Assembly: GCA_942493125.1 (NCBI GenBank)
Contig: OW818667.1
Location: 2,852,001 to 2,916,000, forward strand
Reading direction: 5' to 3'
Length of the DNA: 64,000 nt
Source of the DNA: Fusibacter_C sp942493125
GTDB taxonomy: Bacteria > Bacillota > Clostridia > Peptostreptococcales > Acidaminobacteraceae
Every line of letters starts with the position of its first letter. Position 1 is the first letter of the stretch. The notes beneath the pieces were generated by a model that was given only the letters and a program-made list of their open reading frames with translations, made no database searches and was not told the origin of the DNA. This document shows, in pieces, positions 34,223 through 42,872 of the stretch. Made by a program: the position numbers and the translations under genes.

Positions 34223-35692
34223 ATGAATCCCTTTGGATTTCAAATAGACAACAGTTATTTAGAGTTGCCTTCTGTACTATATACGTTGCAACCAGCGCGC
34301 CCTGTTAGAGAACCGCGCATCATATTACTCAATGAGGATTTGGCAAAGGAGATCGACCTGAGAAGTGAGAAACTCGATACGCCTGAAGGGGTGGCTATTT
34401 TGTCTGGTAATTCGATGATCGAAGGCGTTTCATCATTCGCGCAGGCATATTCTGGCCATCAATTTGGCTATTTCACACAGCTTGGTGACGGAAGGGCATT
34501 GATACTCGGCGAACATCTTAAACCTGATGGTCAAAGAGTTGACATACAGCTTAAAGGTTCAGGCCCCACGCCTTATTCAAGGCGGGGCGATGGCAGAGCA
34601 AGTCTAGGGCCAATGCTCAGGGAGTACTTAATCAGTGAAGCGATGGCACATCTTGGCGTACCAACAACAAGAAGCCTTGCAATAGTCCAAACAGGTGAAA
34701 AAGTAATTAGAGAAAGCCTTCAAGAAGGTGCCATTCTTACACGAGTGGCTTCGAGTCATATTCGCGTTGGAACGTTCCAGTTTGCGGCCTCCCAGTCATA
34801 CCAAACATTAGAAGCGTTATATAATTATACGTTAAGACGACATTACGCAGAGTGTTTAAGCGAAGACGCTACCCCTGAATGCATGCTCTTTGCTTTTGCA
34901 AAGCGTCAAGCCAAGCTCATCGCCAAATGGCAGGGTGTTGGATTTGTTCATGGCGTCATGAATACTGACAATGTCTCTCTCGCTGGAGAAACAATAGACT
35001 ACGGGCCATGCGCCTTTTTAGATACGTATCATCCAGATGCGCTGTTTAGCTCGATTGACACAGGTGGTAGATATCGATACAGGAATCAGCCACTCATTGG
35101 AAAGTGGAACCTTGCGCGTTTTGCTGAGACGTTATTGCCACTTATGAAAGATGAGAGTGAAAGAATCGGTAATGCAGCACTCGATTATTATGATAAGGTT
35201 TATGAAGCGGAATATTTGCACATCATGCAGCAAAAGTTAGGATTGTGCGAAGATGTGCCAGAAGATTCAACAGAAAATTCGTCCAAAGATTTGACGTTGA
35301 TAAATGAGCTCCTGGCATGTATGACGCAGGAAGGGCTAGATTACCACGATACTTTTCTAAGGCTTACACTAGGGCACTATGAAACAGAATCAAATTGTCC
35401 GTCAGTAGCTTTTTCTGAATGGCACAAAAAGTGGACGATGAGGAAGTCACAACAAAGTGCGGATACGGCAAAACAAAATGCGTGTATGAGAATGAATAAT
35501 CCCGCAATCATTCCACGCAACCATAATGTTGAGAGCGTTATAGGCGAGTGGGTAAATAATGGCAATGATCAGCCATACAAAGCATTGCTTAAGTCACTCG
35601 AAAATCCCTATCAGTATACTGAAGCGAACATTGCAAATGGTGCACCACAGAAACATTGGCCGAAAAACTACACGACGACGTGTGGCACGTGA
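34223..35692 (+). CDS. selO: SelO/YdiU family protein AMPylase
   Basis: A 489-residue pseudokinase-fold enzyme, the normal family length. SelO proteins transfer AMP from ATP to Ser, Thr or Tyr of target proteins. Signatures include AYSGHQFGYFTQLGDGRA, IQLKGSGPTPYSRRGDGRAS, MLREYLISEAMAHLGVPTTR, VHGVMNTDNVSL and ETIDYGPCAFLDTY. The start is ATG at 34223, with AAGGAGG nine bases upstream. An in-frame ORF extends back to 34112, but that would translate the type A repeats, so it is rejected. Probably a single-gene unit. Confidence 0.93.
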   Translation: MNPFGFQIDNSYLELPSVLYTLQPARPVREPRIILLNEDLAKEIDLRSEKLDTPEGVAILSGNSMIEGVSSFAQAYSGHQFGYFTQLGDGRALILGEHLKPDGQRVDIQLKGSGPTPYSRRGDGRASLGPMLREYLISEAMAHLGVPTTRSLAIVQTGEKVIRESLQEGAILTRVASSHIRVGTFQFAASQSYQTLEALYNYTLRRHYAECLSEDATPECMLFAFAKRQAKLIAKWQGVGFVHGVMNTDNVSLAGETIDYGPCAFLDTYHPDALFSSIDTGGRYRYRNQPLIGKWNLARFAETLLPLMKDESERIGNAALDYYDKVYEAEYLHIMQQKLGLCEDVPEDSTENSSKDLTLINELLACMTQEGLDYHDTFLRLTLGHYETESNCPSVAFSEWHKKWTMRKSQQSADTAKQNACMRMNNPAIIPRNHNVESVIGEWVNNGNDQPYKALLKSLENPYQYTEANIANGAPQKHWPKNYTTTCGT

Positions 35693-35804
35693 GAGGAGCG
35701 GTATTTTGTGATCGGTGAACATCTGGCATGAATAACCTTGACTTATGTCACAATTAGTTTACGATTAAAATTATATAGACCATAAACTACTTAGGAGGCA
35801 CCTT

Positions 35805-36170
35805 ATGAAAATAGCATTGCCAACAAGACAAAATATGATCGATGACCACTTTGGGCATTGTGAAGCCTTTACAATCTTTACGATTGATGAAAATAAAGAG
35901 ATCGTCTCCAAAGAAATGCTCCCGTCACCAGAAGGCTGCGGTTGCAAGTCTAATATCGCACAAACGTTGTCAGAAATGGATGTCAGTCTTATGCTCGCTG
36001 GCAACATGGGCGAGGGTGCTGTCAGAGTCCTAGATTTTTCAGGTATCGAAGTGGTTCGAGGCTGCTCAGGTGAAGTCGACGACGTGGTAGCTAAATGGCT
36101 TGCAGGCACGTTGACTGATTCTGGCGTTGGTTGTGACGCACATGCAGATGGCCATAGTTGCCACGAGTAA
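35805..36170 (+). CDS. NifX/NifB-C-type iron-molybdenum cofactor domain protein
   Basis: A 121-residue protein with the dinitrogenase iron-molybdenum cofactor-binding fold: MKIALPTRQNMIDDHFGHCE, then AFTIFTIDE. The Cys-rich loop EGCGCKSNIAQTL and the His/Cys-rich tail (CDAHADGHSCHE) are typical of small clostridial members found outside nitrogenase loci, sometimes near P-loop MRP/MinD-type ATPases. No nif genes or ATPase are adjacent. Possibly a metal-cluster carrier or sensor. AGGAGG lies before the ATG. Confidence 0.85.
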   Translation: MKIALPTRQNMIDDHFGHCEAFTIFTIDENKEIVSKEMLPSPEGCGCKSNIAQTLSEMDVSLMLAGNMGEGAVRVLDFSGIEVVRGCSGEVDDVVAKWLAGTLTDSGVGCDAHADGHSCHE

Positions 36171-36194
36171 AAATGATAAAATATTATAACAATT

Positions 36195-36224
36195 ATCGCC
36201 TTTGTTCATGAGAGGCGATTTTTT
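36195..36224 (+). terminator. terminator after the NifX-like gene
   Basis: ATCGCCT pairs with AGGCGAT around an 11-base loop, followed by T-rich sequence. Confidence 0.8.
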
Positions 36225-36355
36225 CATTTCTATAATCAATCCATCATAGTTCCATCACAATTTCCCTCTATAATCACAGTTAGTTCACGAAATTGCAGTA
36301 GATTTCTAGATTTAAGAACGAAACATGAAAAATTCGAAGTGGGTGAGGGGTTACG

Positions 36356-37192
36356 ATGGAGAATAAAAATAGTACGGTAAAGCGAAAATGGCGAATCAGA
36401 CATGTGGTGCAGCTTGGATTCTTTGTGCTGATCACACTCATTGCAGTCAATAAGTTCTTAGTGGAAAACGGCGGCGGGATAACATTTTTCTCAAGTGCGT
36501 CTTTACATTCAATCTGTCCTTTTGGAGGCGTGGTCTCAATCTACAATTTGTTCACCGTCGGCACCTATGTCCAAAAGATTCATAGCTCTGCGCTTGTGTT
36601 GATGGGGCTTATATTCTTACTTGCAGTGTTACTCGGACCGGTCTTCTGTGGCTGGGTATGTCCGCTTGGAACATTCCAAGAATGGATAGGGAAATTGGGC
36701 AAGAAGCTCTTCAATAAAAGGTACAACCATTTTGTGCCAAAGCGTTTAGACGGGTTCATGCGCTATTTTAGAATCCTTGTGATGATATGGGTGATCTACA
36801 TTACCGCAAGAACTGGGCAATTAGTATTTACTAATGTGGATCCATACTATGCATTGTTCAATTTCTGGACTGGTGAAGTGGCGATCCAAGCCCTTGTGAT
36901 TCTCGCCATTACAGCGATCGGTTCACTGTTTGTCGAGCGGCCTTGGTGCAAATACATGTGCCCATATGGTGCACTATTAGGCTTCACCAACAAATTCAAA
37001 CTCTTTAAGCTTAAAAGAAATGAAAACACTTGCATCTCATGTAATCAATGTACACAGACATGTCCGATGAACATCGACGTCGAAAGCAGCAAAAAAGTGA
37101 CGCAGCTCCAGTGTATCAGCTGTTTTGAGTGTACTTCAGAAAACACTTGCCCTGTTCCCGAAACAGTAGAAATAAAGTGGGGTGAGAATTGA
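36356..37192 (+). CDS. NapH/YccM-type polyferredoxin membrane protein
   Basis: A 278-residue protein with about five membrane segments and membrane-proximal cysteine motifs (CPFGGVVSIYN, CGWVCPLGTFQEW, CKYMCPYGALLGF). Two ferredoxin motifs follow near the C-terminus: CISCNQCTQTCPMNI (about 226-240) and CISCFECTSENTCP (about 253-266). Relatives (NapH, CcoG, RdxA) move electrons across or along the membrane to periplasmic or extracellular acceptors. No nitrate reductase genes are present in the window. It overlaps the next gene (TGATG) and the two form an operon. Confidence 0.88.
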   Translation: MENKNSTVKRKWRIRHVVQLGFFVLITLIAVNKFLVENGGGITFFSSASLHSICPFGGVVSIYNLFTVGTYVQKIHSSALVLMGLIFLLAVLLGPVFCGWVCPLGTFQEWIGKLGKKLFNKRYNHFVPKRLDGFMRYFRILVMIWVIYITARTGQLVFTNVDPYYALFNFWTGEVAIQALVILAITAIGSLFVERPWCKYMCPYGALLGFTNKFKLFKLKRNENTCISCNQCTQTCPMNIDVESSKKVTQLQCISCFECTSENTCPVPETVEIKWGEN

Positions 37193-37977
37193 TGAAACTC
37201 AAAAATAGCCATATAGTTGTGTTGATCGTCCTCATTTTGATAGGTGGCATTTATGTCGCAAAGGGCTTTGATCTTTGGGCAACGGAATCAGAAAAAATTC
37301 CAGTAAAGCTATCCGAAGGCGTCGGTGCAGGTACTTATGACCCATTTGACATTAGAGGCTCCTATACATTCGAAGAAATAGCGCGTTTATTTGAAATAGA
37401 CATCACTTTGCTTGCGGAAGCCTTTCAATTAGGCGATGCTAATGCCGCAAATGCACGTCAATCCAAGGATCTTGAAGCCATGTATGGTGAGCTTCCAGGA
37501 GGCGTAGAAATTGGCAACGAATCCGTCCAGGTCTTTGTTGCAATTATGAAAGAACTGGATATTGACGGGACAGATGCATTTCTACCAACAAGTGCCGTAC
37601 AAGTGCTACTGCGTGTGAACCCTCAACGGTCAGATAAAATCTTGGCCTATCTTGAGAGTCACCAAGTTGATGTGACAGTCATTAGTGGCACAGCTGTAAT
37701 AGCATCTGAGGGGAGTTCGGAAAGCACATCTGAAGGAAACATAGCAAGCACGTCAAAGGAATCCGTGGAAAATGCTTCCGAAGGTGAAAATGAACTAAGA
37801 GTCAATGGTAACACAACATTTTCACAGGTACTTGATTTCGGCATTACAAAAGAGCAAATCGAAACCATCCTCGATGCGAAAATGCCACCAGAAAATCAAA
37901 GCGTCAAAAGCTATTGTACGGACAAAGGACTGAGCTTTTCGACTGTCAAAGATGCGCTCAATGCACTGATTGAGTGA
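37192..37977 (+). CDS. membrane-anchored partner of the NapH-like protein, duplicated domain
   Basis: A 261-residue protein with one N-terminal membrane anchor (VVLIVLILIGGIYVA, about 10-24). Then a domain starts DPFDIRGSYTFEEIARLFEI, and a shorter related copy near the C-terminus contains VNGNTTFSQVLDFGITKEQI followed by MPPENQSVKSY. A Ser/Glu-rich linker separates them. I know this fold only as a companion of NapH-like ferredoxin membrane proteins in Clostridia; its function is unknown. The duplication is my reading. ATG at 37192 overlaps the stop of the NapH-like gene, with GGGGTGAG upstream. Confidence 0.7.
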   Translation: MKLKNSHIVVLIVLILIGGIYVAKGFDLWATESEKIPVKLSEGVGAGTYDPFDIRGSYTFEEIARLFEIDITLLAEAFQLGDANAANARQSKDLEAMYGELPGGVEIGNESVQVFVAIMKELDIDGTDAFLPTSAVQVLLRVNPQRSDKILAYLESHQVDVTVISGTAVIASEGSSESTSEGNIASTSKESVENASEGENELRVNGNTTFSQVLDFGITKEQIETILDAKMPPENQSVKSYCTDKGLSFSTVKDALNALIE

Positions 37978-37982
37978 GTAAG

Positions 37983-38013
37983 TGAGTTGGTGGTGCCAGG
38001 TAGATTGACTCAT
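37983..38013 (-). repeat. dispersed repeat type A, single unit
   Basis: One unit in reverse orientation, starting six bases after the stop of the gene that ends at 37977. On the plus strand it reads TGAGTTGGTGGTGCCAGG and then TAGATTGACTCAT. Confidence 0.7.
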
Positions 38014-38031
38014 TATGCCAAAATAAATATT

Positions 38032-38073
38032 GTAACAACGGTTACTTACAAATGCATAGATATAGGCTATAGT
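38032..38073 (+). promoter_or_regulatory. palindrome plus promoter of the chemoreceptor gene
   Basis: GTAACAACGGTTAC (38032-38045) is a perfect 5-bp-arm palindrome. Immediately after it lie TTACAA (38046-38051) and TATAGT (38068-38073), 16 bp apart, a plausible vegetative promoter. The palindrome could be an activator or repressor site. Confidence 0.45.
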
Positions 38074-38113
38074 AGGAGAGAGATAAGTCTAACCTATGAA
38101 GGATGGCAGCATT

Positions 38114-39760
38114 ATGAAAATCAAGCACAAATTACTATTGACCTTTGGCCTATTGATCGCACTCGCATTTAGTATCGTCGGCATCAATTTGGTGACCTAT
38201 CAAACGATGGAAAGTGACGCAAATTTCGTCAACCACTCCGGAAAACTCAGAGCGACCAGCTACAAGATGGCGCAACTTTCAAACGTCGTCATCGCGACAG
38301 AAGACAGTGCCGCAGCCACTGCTTTGAGCGAAAGTATCACATTATTTGACACCATACTATCTGATGTCACAAAGGGAAACGACGCGTTGGGATTATCACA
38401 AATGAAGCACGAAGCAACCTTAACCAAGTTAAATACAATTTCAGATAAATGGCAGTCCACTTATAAGGTAGCGTATCAGTCAGTCATTGATGCATCAGAT
38501 GTAGATGCCGTCTCGCTCATCAATACAGAGGTAGCCGATTACGTCGCATCGATCAATGACATGGTCACAGGCTATTCTGAGTACTCAAACGCCAAAGTTT
38601 CGACGGCAAAAGTGATTAATGGCATTTTAAGCCTCGTGTCACTCGTAGTCGGTCTGATTGCGTTTATGCTTCTCAACAAAGGTATCAGAAAGCCACTGGG
38701 ATCGTTAACAGAAGATTTAAAAGCGTTATCCGAAGGCAATGGAGACCTCACGAAGCGCATCGACATAACGAGCAAAGATGAGATAGCCGATTTGACGGGC
38801 TATTTCAATCGATTTATTGCCAATATCCACGATATCGTCAAAGACATCGCCCATATTTCAACTGTACTATCCGAAAATATGAGCGCCATCACCAACACGA
38901 CAGAAGAACTTACGAAATCGACTGAGATGATCGCCATGTCTTCAATGGATGTCGCTGAGGGCTCCGTTCATCAAAATGACAAACTTGAAGCTTTAAATCA
39001 CCTCGTTGCAAAGATCAAAAGAGATGTGGAAAATGTCTCTCAAAAGGCGCAACAAACGCTTAGTTCGTCGGAGGCGTCACAGCTTTCAGTTGAGCAAGGC
39101 AATCAACAAGTGGCGATACAATCGAGTGAATTGAACGATTTTATCAAAGCTATTGGATCTGCATCTTTAACCGTGGACGAACTGAACAAATCCTCTGAAG
39201 AGATTAAGGCAATCGTCGATTTCATCCACAACATCTCCTCACAGACAAATTTGCTTGCGCTCAATGCTTCTATAGAAGCAGCAAGGGCAGGGGAAGCCGG
39301 CAGAGGGTTTGCGGTCGTCGCCGATGAGATCAGAAAATTGGCAGAAGAAACATCCGTGTCTGCTAAAAAGATCAGCTCGATCGTCTCTAGCATCGGAGAG
39401 AAATCATCCAATGTAAAAGGGTCTATGGAAGCGCTTGTCGACAAGACGAAGATTCAAGAAAATGCTATGGACGCATTGAAACGCGAGCTTAAGAGCATCC
39501 TTACAAGAACGTCAGTCACCCTTGAAGAATCGCAGGGCATCATGATGATCTCAACAAAAGTGAACCACGACTTTTCCGAAATCACACTATCGGCAAAAGA
39601 CATTCAAAACATAGCAGAACAAAATGCTGGCAACACGCAGGACGTCGCATCAGCTGTTGAGGAACAAACGGCATCTTTTGAAGAAGTCTCAGCCAACATC
39701 AGCTCTATCAGCGAAATGGCAGAGGACCTTACTAAGATCGTCGGACGATTCAAGATATAA
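38114..39760 (+). CDS. methyl-accepting chemotaxis protein with nitrate-type P-box sensor
   Basis: A 548-residue chemoreceptor. Membrane segments at about 8-28 and 168-190 flank a sensor of about 140 residues. The sensor opens with DANFVNHSGKLRATSYKMAQ (about 35-54, key Arg46), which closely resembles the nitrate-binding P-box of NarX/NarQ and the PilJ-type sensor. A HAMP domain (about 191-245) and the signalling coiled coil follow, with the hairpin tip NLLALNASIEAARAGEAGRG and FAVVADEIRKLAEE. It probably steers movement towards nitrate or nitrite. ATG at 38114 follows AAGGA; the ATG at 38096 lacks a well-placed site. No chemotaxis or flagellar genes are adjacent. Confidence 0.88.
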   Translation: MKIKHKLLLTFGLLIALAFSIVGINLVTYQTMESDANFVNHSGKLRATSYKMAQLSNVVIATEDSAAATALSESITLFDTILSDVTKGNDALGLSQMKHEATLTKLNTISDKWQSTYKVAYQSVIDASDVDAVSLINTEVADYVASINDMVTGYSEYSNAKVSTAKVINGILSLVSLVVGLIAFMLLNKGIRKPLGSLTEDLKALSEGNGDLTKRIDITSKDEIADLTGYFNRFIANIHDIVKDIAHISTVLSENMSAITNTTEELTKSTEMIAMSSMDVAEGSVHQNDKLEALNHLVAKIKRDVENVSQKAQQTLSSSEASQLSVEQGNQQVAIQSSELNDFIKAIGSASLTVDELNKSSEEIKAIVDFIHNISSQTNLLALNASIEAARAGEAGRGFAVVADEIRKLAEETSVSAKKISSIVSSIGEKSSNVKGSMEALVDKTKIQENAMDALKRELKSILTRTSVTLEESQGIMMISTKVNHDFSEITLSAKDIQNIAEQNAGNTQDVASAVEEQTASFEEVSANISSISEMAEDLTKIVGRFKI

Positions 39761-39790
39761 TATTAACGATTAAGTCAATGCAATAAATAC

Positions 39791-39827
39791 AAGCCGCATC
39801 TCAATTACATGAGACGCGGCTTTTTTA
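39791..39827 (+). terminator. terminator of the chemoreceptor gene
   Basis: AAGCCGCATCTCA pairs with TGAGACGCGGCTT (one mismatch) around a six-base loop, followed by six T. Confidence 0.85.
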
Positions 39828-39840
39828 TTGTATTTCTATA

Positions 39841-40017
39841 CTATTTAGGCTTTACTAGTGTAAATATAAAATTGAAAATATAATGTAGTCCCATTGATAC
39901 TGGAATAAAAACTAGTAAAAAATAAAACTCAAACTTTATCGGAGTGAATAAAAAGTATAACAAATAAATGAAAACTGTTATTAAAATGATTTTAATAATG
40001 TATCTTTTATAGTTCAT
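39841..40017 (-). CDS. 58-residue membrane protein, unknown
   Basis: A short minus-strand ORF in an otherwise empty 500-bp gap. The start at 40017 follows AGGGGGC five bases upstream. The protein has two membrane segments (IIKIILITVFIYLLYFLF, then FYFLLVFIPVSMGLHYIFNF) linked by TPIKFE and begins MNYKRY. This looks like a real small hydrophobic protein, but no family can be named. The remaining part of the gap (40018-40261) holds AT-rich sequence, including TTTACAAATAAAG just before ccdA. Confidence 0.55.
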   Translation of the reverse strand: MNYKRYIIKIILITVFIYLLYFLFTPIKFEFYFLLVFIPVSMGLHYIFNFIFTLVKPK

Positions 40018-40261
40018 GCTGCCCCCTATATTGTCAGATATTAATTTAAGAATACACTAATTGTTCCAATGTGTCATCACGCATAGATACGGGGTGACAT
40101 CTTAAGATGAGCAATCACTCATTCTTTTTTATTACACCTTATCAAAACAAAGTTTTTACAAATGATACTCAATATCAATCACATCCGACTAGCAGTACAA
40201 TAAGACTATAAATATTGGAAATATACAATTTTTACAAATAAAGTCGCTAGGAAGTGATGAC

Positions 40262-40945
40262 ATGACACTATTTATGAGTACAGTTTTTATAGCGGGGTTC
40301 TTATCCTTTTTCGCACCGTGTACGTTTCCGCTGATTCCCGTTTACGTCGGCATATTGACAGACGTGGAAGGACAAAAGCATAAAAAGTTACAGCCTTTTA
40401 TCAAGACCTTTCTCTTTGTTGCAGGTCTTTCGACAACCTTTGTGACGCTGGGGTTCGGGGCAGGCATACTGGGCGGACTCATTCAGCTTGATGGTTTCTA
40501 CATCTTCGGTGGTGCACTTGTCATCCTCATGGGGCTCCATCAAATGGGCATTTTAAGGTTTACATTTTTAGAAAAATATAAAGCAATGCGATTTAAAGAA
40601 AGCAAGAAAAGTCGATATTTGACAGCTTACCTGCTTGGGTTCACATTCAGCTTTGCATGGACCCCTTGTGTGGGACCGGTTCTAGGCGCGGTTTTAGTGG
40701 TCGTCGCTGAGGGTGGACAAGCTCTATATGGTGGATGGTTGATGTTCCTCTATACATTAGGTTTAGCAGTGCCATTTGTGATTATGGCTGCACTTTCAAC
40801 ATTTGTACTCAAATATTATGATCGACTTGAAAAGCATCTTGACCGTATCAAAAAAGTGGGCGGTTTCCTCATCGTCATCATGGGCATCCTTTTGATGACC
40901 AGAAATTTAACGACCGTGACGGTGTGGATCGAAAAACTATTTTAA
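40262..40945 (+). CDS. ccdA: CcdA-type thiol-disulfide membrane transporter
   Basis: A 227-residue membrane protein with six membrane segments. The two redox cysteines lie in the membrane motifs APCTFPLIPVYVG and TPCVGPVLGAVL, as in CcdA and DsbD-beta. It passes electrons from cytoplasmic thioredoxin to extracytoplasmic thiol-disulfide proteins. The partner here is the thioredoxin-like protein directly downstream (15 bp gap), and beyond it MsrAB, so its job is probably to feed extracellular methionine-sulfoxide repair rather than cytochrome c assembly. AGGAAG lies upstream. Confidence 0.92.
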   Translation: MTLFMSTVFIAGFLSFFAPCTFPLIPVYVGILTDVEGQKHKKLQPFIKTFLFVAGLSTTFVTLGFGAGILGGLIQLDGFYIFGGALVILMGLHQMGILRFTFLEKYKAMRFKESKKSRYLTAYLLGFTFSFAWTPCVGPVLGAVLVVVAEGGQALYGGWLMFLYTLGLAVPFVIMAALSTFVLKYYDRLEKHLDRIKKVGGFLIVIMGILLMTRNLTTVTVWIEKLF

Positions 40946-40960
40946 AAGGAAGGTATGATT

Positions 40961-41635
40961 ATGAATAAGAAACTTATATTAGCAATTGGTTTGGTTGTGG
41001 TTGCCGTGATAGGCATCAGCGTTTATGGCAATATGAAAGTCATCGACCCAATGACTGAGGAAGTTGCGGAAATGACAACTGAAATGATGTCCGAAGAAGC
41101 AGCAATGACAACAGAGATGATGTCGGAAGCGATTACTGATGAAAGTATGGCTGCAGGCGAGAGTGTGATGACGACAGAAATGATGTCAGAACCAGGCGAA
41201 ATGATGACAAATGAAGGCGACGCTGCACCTGCTTTTGATTTAATGGATGTATCAGGAAATTCTGTTTCACTTGAATCACTAAAAGGCGAACGCGTCTATA
41301 TCAAGTTTTGGGCGTCTTGGTGCTCAATTTGTTTAGCTGGAATGGATGAGCTCAATGAGTTATCAGCAAATATGGAAGGCTTTAAAGTCATTACGATTGT
41401 ATCACCCGATTTCAATGGCGAGCAATCCAGTGACGATTTTATCAAATGGTACAGTGGACTGGATTATGAAAACATCGTCGTCCTCTTAGATCCAGACGGT
41501 GACATTGCAAAAGAATACGGCGTGAGAGGCTATCCAACATCGGCATATATTGGCTCAGATGGCGTCTTAATCAAACAATTACCTGGCCATGTGGAAAACG
41601 CTAAGGTTATTGAAAGCTTTAGGTCAATCTACTAG
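40961..41635 (+). CDS. TlpA-like thioredoxin with Met-rich linker
   Basis: A 224-residue membrane-anchored thioredoxin. The anchor spans about residues 4-22. A linker of about 55 residues (31-85) carries 13 methionines with the repeated unit MTTEMMSE and has few other residue types besides Glu, Thr, Ser and Ala. The TlpA fold follows (about 88-224) with FWASWCSIC active site, Cys121 and Cys124, and the cis-Pro loop VRGYPTSAYI. It sits between CcdA and MsrAB, as in the pneumococcal CcdA2-Etrx2-MsrAB2 relay, so it should reduce MsrAB. ATG at 40961 is seven bases after AGGAAGG. The Met-rich linker is unusual. Confidence 0.88.
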   Translation: MNKKLILAIGLVVVAVIGISVYGNMKVIDPMTEEVAEMTTEMMSEEAAMTTEMMSEAITDESMAAGESVMTTEMMSEPGEMMTNEGDAAPAFDLMDVSGNSVSLESLKGERVYIKFWASWCSICLAGMDELNELSANMEGFKVITIVSPDFNGEQSSDDFIKWYSGLDYENIVVLLDPDGDIAKEYGVRGYPTSAYIGSDGVLIKQLPGHVENAKVIESFRSIY

Positions 41636-41714
41636 ACGATTTTCATTGATATCGAACGAGCGTTATAATTATTGTTAAACTTATGATATTTCCGACAAGA
41701 AAGGACTGACCGAT

Positions 41715-42770
41715 ATGAAAAAATGGCTGACGATATTACTCATGTCGCTGATCGTGTTCACTGGATGCGCACGGGCGACGGTGAGTATGCCAAATAAGAA
41801 CGAAGGCCTCGACTGGAATGAAGACGGATTCGGAGAAATATACCTCGCAGGTGGCTGTTTCTGGGGTGTTGAAGCCTATATGGCGCGCATTTATGGCGTA
41901 TTTGATGTCACCTCAGGTTACGCAAATGGCACGACGGATAACCCAACTTACGAGGAAGTGTTGACGGGTGATACGGGTCATGCCGAAACGGTTCACGTCA
42001 CTTATGACCGCACAAAAGTCGATTTAGCCACACTGCTCCTTTACTATTTCAAAGTCGTCGACCCAACAAGTGTAAATAAACAAGGAAACGATGTTGGTTC
42101 GCAGTATAGAACGGGTATTTATTATTCAAATGATGAAGATCTGGAAGTTATTCAATCCGTGATCAATGAAGAACAAAAGAACTATTCAAAGCCTTTCGTC
42201 GTTGAAGTTGAGCCGCTTGCCAATTACACATTGGCAGAGGATTACCACCAAGATTACTTGGCGAACAACCCAAACGGTTATTGCCATATCGATTTGACAA
42301 TCGCTGATGAATCCGTCATCGACCCTAAAATGTATGTAAAACCTGATGATGCGACTTTAAAAAACATACTCACTGAAGCACAGTATGAGGTCACTCAGAA
42401 CAACAAGACAGAACGCGCATTTTCAAACACCTATTGGGACTTTTTCGAACCTGGTATCTATGTAGATGTCGCGACAGGTGAGCCGCTCTTCAGTTCTAAG
42501 GACAAGTACGACTCAGCTTGCGGATGGCCTAGCTTTACAAAACCAATCGTGGCTGAAGTGGTCACTTATCACGAAGATGCGAGCTTCAATATGGTTAGAG
42601 TTGAAGTGAGAAGCCGTAGTGGGGACTCACACCTTGGACATGTGTTTGAAGATGGACCGAAGGACAAAGGTGGCTTGAGATTCTGTATCAACAGCGAATC
42701 CATCAAATTTATCGCGCTGGATGAAATGGACGCAATGGGATACGGCTATCTTAAATCATATGTAGAGTAG
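41715..42770 (+). CDS. msrAB: peptide methionine sulfoxide reductase MsrA-MsrB fusion lipoprotein
   Basis: A 351-residue lipoprotein (lipobox VFTGC, Cys18). The MsrA domain (about 38-200) has the catalytic AGGCFWGVEAYMARIYGV with Cys48 and reduces the S-epimer. The MsrB domain (about 215-345) has SACGWPSFTKPI, SHLGHVFEDGP and the catalytic RFCINSESIKFI with Cys324 and reduces the R-epimer. The Zn-binding CxxC pairs seen in many MsrB are not evident. It acts outside the membrane and receives electrons from the upstream TlpA-like protein. It has its own probable promoter region after a 79-bp gap. Confidence 0.94.
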   Translation: MKKWLTILLMSLIVFTGCARATVSMPNKNEGLDWNEDGFGEIYLAGGCFWGVEAYMARIYGVFDVTSGYANGTTDNPTYEEVLTGDTGHAETVHVTYDRTKVDLATLLLYYFKVVDPTSVNKQGNDVGSQYRTGIYYSNDEDLEVIQSVINEEQKNYSKPFVVEVEPLANYTLAEDYHQDYLANNPNGYCHIDLTIADESVIDPKMYVKPDDATLKNILTEAQYEVTQNNKTERAFSNTYWDFFEPGIYVDVATGEPLFSSKDKYDSACGWPSFTKPIVAEVVTYHEDASFNMVRVEVRSRSGDSHLGHVFEDGPKDKGGLRFCINSESIKFIALDEMDAMGYGYLKSYVE

Positions 42771-42872
42771 TGATAGTATATTAATCATGATCGTATATTT
42801 AATAATGTTAGCATCACAATTGTAAATTTATATAATACTATAAAATTTTCTATATCAAATTTTGAGGTGCTT

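Noticed and set aside
35805..36170. Nitrogen-fixation function for the NifX-like gene
   Set aside because: Small proteins of this fold are common outside nitrogenase loci, and no nif gene is nearby.
36356..39760. A full nitrate reductase (nap) locus
   Set aside because: Only the NapH-like protein and a nitrate-type chemoreceptor are present. No catalytic subunit (NapA/NarG type) or cytochrome gene is in the window.
40262..41635. Cytochrome c biogenesis role for CcdA and the TlpA-like protein
   Set aside because: No CcsA/CcsB or cytochrome c gene is adjacent, while MsrAB follows directly, so sulfoxide repair is the better reading.
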